Source: Branchiostoma lanceolatum (lineage: Eukaryota > Chordata > Leptocardii > Amphioxiformes > Branchiostomatidae). Taken from it: 64,000 bases of DNA. The translations under genes and the position numbers were made by a program. The notes beneath the pieces are model-generated. The model was not told where the DNA came from, did not search any database, and was given only the letters and a program-made list of their open reading frames with translations. Of the stretch, positions 57,701 to 64,000 are shown piece after piece (within the stretch, counting starts at the first letter, position 1; each line of letters begins with the position of its first letter). Location: NCBI RefSeq assembly GCF_035083965.1, contig NC_089724.1, positions 34,352,722 through 34,416,721 on the forward strand, written 5' to 3'.

Positions 57701-58239
57701 ATCCTCAGGTATCCGAGGCGCATCACGGATCCAGACGTATACGGCGTCGGAATTGCCGGATCTGAGCTGTACCTGGTATTTGTCTGAATTTGCTCGGAAA
57801 CGTTCCGTATTTGTACCCGAAACGTATGAAGGATCCAGACGTATACGGCGCCGGAATTGTCGGATCTGAAGTGCATCGGATCCAATCGGAAACGTTCCGT
57901 GTCTACTATAATGCGTAATTCCGGATCTGCTGGATTCGTCAGGAAATGAGATCATGCCGTGCCGTGTGTATTTATTCGTCAGGATCCGAAACAACTAGCG
58001 ACATACAAACAATCCGAACATTCCAAATATAAAAAAAACGAGGGATCCGCACAAATATTTTCGGGTATCCGAGGCGCATCACGGATCCAGAGGAATACGG
58101 CGTCGGAATTGGTCGGATCTGCGGGCACCTCAGTATCCGAGCAGTGAACTGGGATTTTTCCGGATTCGCTCGGAAACGCCATGAGGCCCGATTCCGGATA
58201 CGTCGGATCCGTCAGGATACGTGGCCATTTCGTGCAGTG
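54731..58239 (-). mobile_element. CACTG-terminus DNA transposon, 3509 bp, copy B, TSD TAT
   Basis: This is the inverted counterpart of copy A (41508-45060), alike over the arms and core with small indels. Termini are CACTGCACGAAATGGCC and GGCCATTTCGTGCAGTG. TAT flanks both sides (54728-54730, 58240-58242 read as ctTAT... TATgg; the G of the right terminus is at 58239). The uninterrupted host repeat at 62595-62615 reads 'catgctatggaac', with TAT once, confirming the 3 bp duplication. It lies in the putative first intron of the hydroxylase gene. No transposase. Confidence 0.93.
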
Positions 58240-58475
58240 TATGGTCTTGATTTTTGAGCGGTAGGTAGCTCTTGGGAGGGAGAGTATGTCATATAGGTTT
58301 TTGCCCCCTCGCGGCTTTTGGTATTGCAGGAGCAGATATTGTTTCAATCTTTGAACGACAAGTATTGGTTGACGGATCATCATAATTTATGGTATGTAGA
58401 TAGCTTAAGTAATGATTTATATAACCATATGCTGATTTTGCAGTAGTCAATTTGTATCATTAATGAGCTGATATT
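58240..58475 (-). repeat. TACCTTCGCC repeat, right part after the transposon
   Basis: This continues the host repeat: 'gagcggtaggtagctcttgg', 'ccccctcgcggcttttggta', 'ttgcaggagcagatattg' align with 62617-62705 ('gagtggtagatagatcttcg', 'acccctagcggcttttttga', 'ctgcaggagcaggttttg'). Confidence 0.8.
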
Positions 58476-58521
58476 CGAAAGAGTAAGCTCATCTGTGTTT
58501 GTAGAGTACATATTGTAAAGT

Positions 58522-58785
58522 TTTGATCTTTGATCCAACACAAAGAAGGAACTCACCATGCCTTTTCGGTCGGAAGTCCAACCTTCCTCTGATGTTTCAT
58601 TCACTGCCCTGAAAACCGGGAAGCTTTTGTCCTCCTCCTCTTTTTGGTTCGCTGCTGACGTCATCACCTTTCTAGCTTCCTGGCGTTTAGCGCAATGAAT
58701 CAAACATCTGAGGAAGGTTGGAGTTCCGACCGAAAATTCCTGGTGAGTTTCTTCTTTGTGTTTAATCAAAGCTGGGAACGTTACT
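58522..58785. mobile_element. Foldback element (long imperfect palindrome)
   Basis: 'acacaaagaaggaactcacc' and 'ttttcggtcggaagtccaac' plus 'cttcctctgatgtttc' are answered by 'ctgaggaaggttggagttcc', 'gaccgaaaattcctggtg' and 'gtttcttctttgtgtttaat'. The arms are about 90-100 bp around a central ~70 bp containing 'tgctgacgtcatcacc'. Non-coding MITE-type insertion. Confidence 0.8.
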
Positions 58786-58869
58786 ATTAGTAAGCTAAGT
58801 CTATTAATCCGCGCCATACCACCAGAGGACTCTAAAACACATGACATGTGTAAGTAAGAAAGAGAAAAA

Positions 58870-59100
58870 TATCGATAGATATCAATTATACAAATGAATA
58901 CCTAATTTGCATTATCTTTAACAAAGTACCATACTTCCATAGTGGAAAATGATTGGGATTTCATCCTTGCAGCATTTGGAAGTTAAGTAGATATGAACAT
59001 CATTAGACATAAATGATGCAAATGTGGGTCTTCTTTACATAAGTTTGAATTGCAAAGGCTCGAAAAGTGTACATGGATACCATTATGGCAAAGGTTAAAC
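58870..59100. repeat. Diverged ATGCAAAT-type repeat
   Basis: 'aattatacaaatgaatacc', 'taatttgcattatc' and 'gatgcaaatgtgggtcttc' show the paired-octamer pattern of the 28101 family. Decayed. Confidence 0.5.
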
Positions 59101-59138
59101 TTTTCTGCAACTAAAAAAGAATTTACTGCCTTTTTCAG

Positions 59139-59251
59139 CTCTCTGTCCGAAGTGTGACGTCAGCAAGTCGATATCGCCCCCTGTCCCGGTTGAGAGTAGT
59201 TTAGGGCTCCCTGATGGAAATGCTGAATTGTGTGAATTTTGTCTTCATCAG
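59139..59251 (+). other. Alternative exon-like extension upstream of hydroxylase exon 2
   Basis: A strong acceptor ('actgcctttttcag') precedes CTCTCTGTCC. Joined to exon 1 it gives ALCPKCDVSKSISPPVPVES, then SLGLPDGNAELCEF. Read through into exon 2 it is out of frame with the hydroxylase and meets TAA at about 59329. A donor at 59233 would leave an intron of only ~19 bp. It could be a truncated isoform, a sequence error or chance. Confidence 0.3.
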
Positions 59252-59403
59252 CTGCAGCCACTCCAAAACTTCCTGTATACGGATACGACATGGTGGATGT
59301 CACGCTTACCGCGAACCCGGGGGATCTAAAGGGGGAAAAGCGAGTACTTGTGGATGGCCTGGCTACACAGGGGGAATGCGACATGATGCTCGACTTGGCA
59401 CAG
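59252..59403 (+). CDS. P3H: Prolyl 3-hydroxylase-like protein, exon 2
   Basis: Acceptor 'ttttgtcttcatcag', donor GTGACT, phase 0 out. It reads AATPKLPVYGYDMVDVTLTA, then NPGDLKGEKRVLVDGLATQG, then ECDMMLDLAQ. The L-x-G-x-x-RVLxDGxxxxxEC pattern is the start of the leprecan-family C-terminal catalytic region, just before the 2-oxoglutarate/Fe(II) dioxygenase fold. The usual N-terminal TPR-rich half of vertebrate P3H1-3 was not found between this exon and the signal-peptide exon. Confidence 0.8.
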
Positions 59404-59835
59404 GTGACTTAACTTTGATGTTATCCTACTTAGCTTATGCCTGGATTCAGATGGATTGTTTGAACTTCAAGCAGGTGTTTTCGACAAATAGAACGATCCG
59501 AAAGCTTGGCGTAGAAATACACTTGCTTGTCGGCCGCAGCCAATAGTCTTACCGCTAACTGTTGTACTATCATTGGTTGAGCTGCTCATCGTGTGGGACT
59601 GTCAGGATCAGTCTATTGCTGAAGTCAGGTGTCTATGACCTATTTTAAAGATTACGTGACCTTATGTGACGTCAGCAATTAGTTTATATCGCTCGCTATC
59701 TCAAGTGAACTTGGCGATTGGTCATTCGAATTCCGCACAAGACTGCAGCATATTGGTCCTTTTTTCCTAATTGTCATAGATTCAATACGATTGCTCATTT
59801 TTCAATAATTATGCTTAACGTGAATAATCATACAG

Positions 59836-59922
59836 GTGGGAGCAAAACCAGATATCGAAGGTTCCCACTGGTATTCTGAGTACGAGATTTTTGAGGGGCT
59901 GGAAGTTCTGCAAGCAGCACAG
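59836..59922 (+). CDS. P3H: Prolyl 3-hydroxylase-like protein, exon 3
   Basis: Acceptor 'aataatcatacag', donor GTGGGC; 29 codons, phase 0 at both ends. It reads VGAKPDIEGSHWYSEYEIFE, then GLEVLQAAQ, corresponding to the family's segment with E-x-F-x-G-L-x-V-xxA. No catalytic residues here. Confidence 0.82.
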
Positions 59923-60010
59923 GTGGGCGCTCGGTATAATCAATGCAATTAAGTCAATTGTTTTGGTTCTTTAGTTGGCACCTCTTAACAAATCCGTTAC
60001 TTCATCATTT

Positions 60011-60040
60011 TTATGTTATGTTATGTTATGTTATGTTATC
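60011..60040 (+). repeat. (TTATG)n microsatellite
   Basis: Six near-perfect copies of TTATG lie in the intron between hydroxylase exons 3 and 4. Confidence 0.95.
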
Positions 60041-60307
60041 AGGTTAAACAACTTTTTAATTATCTGGTAGCATGATTTTATGCAGAGTATATATTAATGT
60101 GGTCTTGTGTAATTTAGTTATGTTCGTTACCTTTTTTACATTTGTTTTTAACTTTGAGTTGTAAGCCCATAGCTCATTGAAAAACGCATTTTAAGCCATA
60201 CATGTTTGTACCCCCTGGTAAAATAGATAAACCAAACAAACATATAAAGATAAATGTTGAAATGTTTAGAGCTCACAGCATGAAATGAGATTGAATTTTT
60301 CCCTCAG

Positions 60308-60455
60308 CTTGCTCAACAAGGTGCAGTTCCAATTGACTCCGCGGAGAAGCTCCTTACTTTGAGTGATAAGGCAAGACGCTTCGTACTTGGCTACTTTGGC
60401 CTGCCAGAGCTGTACCTTACGTACACGCACCTTGTCTGCCGCACTGCAGATGCTA
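60308..60455 (+). CDS. P3H: Prolyl 3-hydroxylase-like protein, exon 4
   Basis: Acceptor 'gaatttttccctcag', donor GTAAGT, phase 1 out. It reads LAQQGAVPIDSAEKLLTLSD, then KARRFVLGYFGLPELYLTYT, then HLVCRTADA. The L-Y-x-x-Y/F-T/S-HLVCRTA motif is highly characteristic of the leprecan prolyl 3-hydroxylases. Confidence 0.9.
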
Positions 60456-61084
60456 GTAAGTATACTAGAAACATATGTGAGTCTGATCCTGCAAAAGGCT
60501 GCAGTAATCGTGAGGACGTAAATCAAAGTTTTATCTTTAATATACATTGAAGCGACCTTGAAGACCAAGTAAGGGTACCTAGTAGACAAAATTACTTGGA
60601 CTTAACATTGTTCAATTAGCTGTAAAGATTTAGTTCAACTTTGCCAACATACTCGCCTGTGACTCTGTGCCACCCTGCTGGCCTTTGTGCCATAGCTGTC
60701 AGCCTTTATTTAGAGGTGAAGGATGTCAACTTCTTAATGACTTTCTCCTCCCATTCTGTCTTCTTCACAAACATACACATACATGTATGTACAGCAAACA
60801 ACACAGAAAGCTGAATACACTAAAAGATGGGAACTGAAGAGAACGCCATTCTGTTTTGATCTCAACATCGTTTGTTTAGTTACCTCCGTTTGAAGAATGA
60901 ATTGTTTTCGATCTGTCTATTTGTGTGTCCATCTGTATTCCCCGGCTGAGTTTGCTCGGCTCCATCTTCCCCCCAGTCCTGCAGGCTGAGTGGGCCGGGT
61001 CAGAAATGACGTCTATAGGCTTAGTTGGCCGGAATCAAAATGTGTTTCCCCCGGTCCAGGTCTGTGTAGCGTAGGGCTGCTACA
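60456..61084. other. Intron 4 sequence, nothing further recognised
   Basis: Intronic between hydroxylase exons 4 and 5. No repeat I can name before the 0.88 kb TIR family copy. Confidence 0.5.
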
Positions 61085-61970
61085 AGTTATGGTGCACTAT
61101 CAATTAATGTCCACATTGGGCCATGCCCCCATGTCGAGGTATATCATGCTGAAGCCGGTACTTATGAGTGAAAAAAACACGCCAGGAGTATGATCCTTAG
61201 TCACGACTCTCCTTTATACGAAGCAATGAATTAGGTTTACGTCCAGCGACAAAGTAGAATAAACTCCTGAACCAGTAACGGCAAGTTACCTGGAAGTGTT
61301 ATGCATGACGTATTTCATAAGTAATTCGAAGCCGCGTACTTCATCTTGTTCTTCAAACTTACGCGATAGGTAGTATCTTTTAAAAGTAGCTGATGCCAAA
61401 CCTTTATTTTGTATCCAATTATCTTTGGCGATTCAAGGTTTGACACTCTTTATCATCATCATGAAACATTTACTAGTTTTAGAAAGGTTCGATACAACCC
61501 AGCGACCCCCCTCATGTACGCTGCATTTTCACGCGTCAAAAATTATTGCCATGCGTTCATCACGTGAGCTACGCGTGACGTCAGTGTTTTTGAAATTCAC
61601 AGTACAAAATTATTTTCATCTATCGTGTCAAGCAAGCGGTGGGTCAAACATAGTGACTTTACTATCGTTTGTCTCTAGACTACTTAGGACGATTTATGTG
61701 CAATTTTTTAAAATCTATGTTCTTCAAGTAGAGCGCTAGAAGGAAAATGACTGAGGTGGACCATCATAGGTTTTCCATAGCACAACTCTTCATCATAGTC
61801 CTCAGTGTAAATCCATGCTCGCATGGTGTTAAACAGACGGAGAATAGCTTACGGATCGTGCGTTTTTCTTTACAGAAGAGCTGATGCTTCTTCACGTTGG
61901 TTAATCATTTGGCTTTGTCCGCACGGTTTAAAAAAATTACGTTTTGAATAAACTGGACAGTAAATGGTAG
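61085..61970 (+). mobile_element. 0.88 kb TIR DNA transposon family, copy 3, intronic
   Basis: Aligns in the same orientation with 11635-12514: 'taggtttacgtccagcgac', 'actcctgaaccagtaac', 'tgcatgacgtatttcat', 'aagcaagcggtgggtc' and 'aagtagagcgctagaagg' against their counterparts. The ends are degraded. No transposase. Confidence 0.78.
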
Positions 61971-62153
61971 CGGTATGTTAGAGGAAACGAATGTTGTTGT
62001 TGATGAGGTCAGAAAACCATGGATGACATGCGAAAGAGATGCAATTAACGGGTTAAATAGACATGGTAATGCTTAAATCTGTCAATATATTTACGGTATA
62101 CTATTGATATTTCACGGAAATTTGATACCTTCAATTTCTTGTTGTGTTTGTAG

Positions 62154-62271
62154 ACTCCACAGATGACAGGACAGACTTGAGCCACCCCGTCCACGCGGAC
62201 AACTGCCAGCTCGACCTTTCTGACTTCTCCTGTCCGCAAGTCCACCCCCTGTACACACCCAGACATTACAG
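62154..62271 (+). CDS. P3H: Prolyl 3-hydroxylase-like protein, exon 5 (iron-binding HxD)
   Basis: Acceptor 'cttgttgtgtttgtag', donor GTATGC. It completes Asn and reads STDDRTDLSHPVHADNCQLD, then LSDFSCPQVHPLYTPRHY. The HPVHADNC motif holds the H-x-D iron ligands of the 2-oxoglutarate dioxygenase site. In the family this is followed by a Cys and a (P)PAYTxRDYSA segment, here CPQVHPLYTPRHYSA across the splice. The enzyme would 3-hydroxylate proline in procollagen-type substrates in the ER. The distal His and the 2OG-binding Arg lie beyond the window. Confidence 0.92.
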
Positions 62272-62380
62272 GTATGCTCGGCAGTTTCCCTAACATTAAA
62301 GTCGGTCACTTTGTACGCCGTATGAAAAACATTGACAGCCTATTCATGGCACAGCAGAGCAGAATTTCATCTTGTGTTCA

Positions 62381-63540
62381 TTACCTTCGCCGAGAAGGTT
62401 ATGCAGAGGGTAGCGTTTGTTTGTCTGTCTGTTTGTAGTGGCACAGAATAACTCAAGAACGCCTCCATGGATTGTCTTGGTATTTGGTATGTTGGTAGGT
62501 TTTGATGAGACCTAAAAACGATTAGATTTTGGGCCCCCTAGCGGCTTCTTGCGGTACTGCAGCGGAACTTCCTGGTTTGATATCTCGTGTTCTGGACATG
62601 CTATGGAACTTAATTTTGAGTGGTAGATAGATCTTCGGACAGAGAGTAAGTGGTGTGGATTTGGGACCCCTAGCGGCTTTTTTGAAACTGCAGGAGCAGG
62701 TTTTGCGTCTGACTTTGAAAGGGAATAACTCAAGAAGGGCTTGATGGATGGTAATGATTTTTGGTAGGTAGATAGCTTGAGTGATGATGTACATGATTAG
62801 ACACCTCTTATGCAAATCAGTATCTAATTTGCATAATTAATGAGGAAAGTTTATACATCCGCCAAATTCAATGATAGGACTCTGAAACATGTGATATATG
62901 TAACTGAGGAAGAGATAAATATAAATTGATATGAACTATGCAAATGAAGACCTCATTTTCATAATTAATGAGGAAATACTACAACAAGATGGGCTTGCTG
63001 GATGGTCATTATTTTTGGTATGTAGATAGCTTGTGTGATGCTTAGTATGATTGGACAATAATTATGCAAATCAGATTCTAATTTGCATAATTAATGAGGC
63101 AACTTTAAAAATCCGCTTTGTTCCATGACATGACTACTCGTATTCAAATTGTAACTGAGGAAGAGAGAAATGTTTGTAGACAGAAAATATGCTAATGTGG
63201 GCTAATTTGCATACTTAATGAGTAACTTCTCTAATTCCACACTGGCAAATGACGGCAATTTCATACATTCAATACTTTTTTTTGGCATCGGGACGTTATG
63301 TGAATGTAAACATCGTTGAACCAAATTATGCTAATACGGGCCTCATTTGCTTAATTAATGAAAAATATTAGCATAACCTTCTTTGTTGTGCTCATAATTT
63401 GTTAAGCTCATACTTTGGACATGTTATATTTTAAGACAATCAACTGGTATGATTTATAATTGATGAGAAACACTCCTAATACATCAGTCATAAAGGTCAA
63501 AATCATTTGGCGAAGGTATGAGGTCGTGGAACTCTAGTTT
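62381..63540 (-). mobile_element. 1.15 kb TACCTTCGCC element, copy 2, intronic
   Basis: Reverse complement of 28101-29249 over its full length. It starts 'ttaccttcgccgagaagg' and ends 'tggcgaaggtatgaggtcg' followed by 'tggaactctagtttta'. It contains the intact version of the site (TAT at 62602-62604) where CACTG copy B is inserted in its relative at 54730. The ~126 bp octamer-bearing units are visible here too. Confidence 0.88.
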
Positions 63541-63961
63541 TAGTTATTCGAACGTTTCTCTTCCACCTTAGGATAGGGACAAGTAAAGGGATTTCAGGCG
63601 ATGACACAGGGGCGTAGATATTTAGCAGTATTTTGTTGCTTGCAGCATAACACAATCGAATTTTCTTTTAAATTGTATGTAAGTTCCCTCGAGTGCAGAA
63701 TTCTTGTTAGCAAAAGCTCATTAGAATGTAGCAGTAGTAGTATAGAGTGTGATACATAGCTCGAAAAACATCTAGTGCTTCAAAGTAGAAAAATGATTTT
63801 TTTATTCACACTTTTCTTTTTACGCTTCTTTATGTATGTCTAGAAATGTGCACTTTTGTTCTTGGCATTGGGAATCGATTCTATTTCAGTAGTTCTTGTT
63901 ATGAAAGCGTGCCAACAAATATGAAAGTCTAATTTAAGTCTTCTTTGTTTTTGACTGCTAG
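63541..63961. other. Intron 5 end, no feature beyond the acceptor
   Basis: AT-rich intronic sequence leading to the acceptor 'tttgtttttgactgctag' at 63961. Confidence 0.5.
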
Positions 63962-64000
63962 TGCTGTCCTATTCCTCAATGATGGCTTCAAGGGAGGAGA
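63962..64000 (+). CDS. P3H: Prolyl 3-hydroxylase-like protein, exon 6 (cut by window end)
   Basis: After the acceptor the frame (AG plus T gives Ser) reads SAVLFLNDGFKGGE. It corresponds to the YSA-x-L-Y/F-L-N-x-x-F-x-GGx-F core strand of the dioxygenase fold. The exon and gene continue beyond 64000. Confidence 0.85.

Overview
The window is animal genomic DNA and most resembles a lancelet (Branchiostoma, amphioxus). The reasons are short exons with GT..AG introns of a few hundred bases, many small DNA-transposon derivatives, LINE debris ending in a 'TGAGGACGCTGCC' tail, a repeat beginning TACCTTCGCCGAGAAGG, and large extracellular proteins built from repeated adhesion-type domains. The organism is my inference. 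I saw no bacterial operons, rRNA or CRISPR. All exon borders were read by eye from splice consensus and phase.

Layout. (1) 1-9.8 kb: two decayed LINE 3' ends, a non-LTR retrotransposon (4.8-9.8 kb) with an intact 1253-codon endonuclease/reverse transcriptase ORF, and an esterase-like ORF1 remnant. (2) 10.5-10.9 kb, minus strand: the first coding exon of a peptide-type class A GPCR. Its later exons would lie left of the window, so the LINE sits antisense in intron 1. (3) 11-24 kb: no gene recognised; SINEs, an 0.88 kb TIR element, a 0.8 kb TIR element with a minisatellite, and a 187 bp perfectly bounded palindromic MITE. (4) 24.5-30.5 kb, minus strand: part of a gene for a protein of fibronectin-III-like repeats, with an internal tandem exon duplication. 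(5) 39.7-48.1 kb, plus strand: the 3' part of a gene for a type I membrane protein (cadherin/CSPG-like repeats, EGF-like modules, one membrane helix, cytoplasmic tail, stop codon). (6) 54.0-64.0 kb, plus strand: the 5' part of a prolyl 3-hydroxylase (leprecan family) gene, from a signal-peptide exon into the 2-oxoglutarate/iron dioxygenase domain; it runs off the right end.

The most notable mobile DNA is a transposon family with CACTG termini. There are two ~3.5 kb copies in opposite orientation (41508-45060, in an intron of the membrane-protein gene, and 54731-58239, in intron 1 of the hydroxylase gene) and one 187 bp foldback copy (23453-23639). Each is flanked by a perfect 3 bp target duplication (TAG, TAT, CCA). 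The TAT site is confirmed by an unfilled paralogous repeat at 62602. The termini and 3 bp duplication fit the CMC (CACTA/Mirage/Chapaev) group. The arms carry degenerate iterations of the terminal motif plus many TATCCG/GGATCCG motifs. A related end occurs at 39076, beside a 152 bp tandem array.

The three protein genes do not form an operon-like unit. Two encode extracellular or membrane proteins of adhesion type, and the third encodes a probable ER collagen-modifying enzyme. Nearly all other space is transposon-derived.
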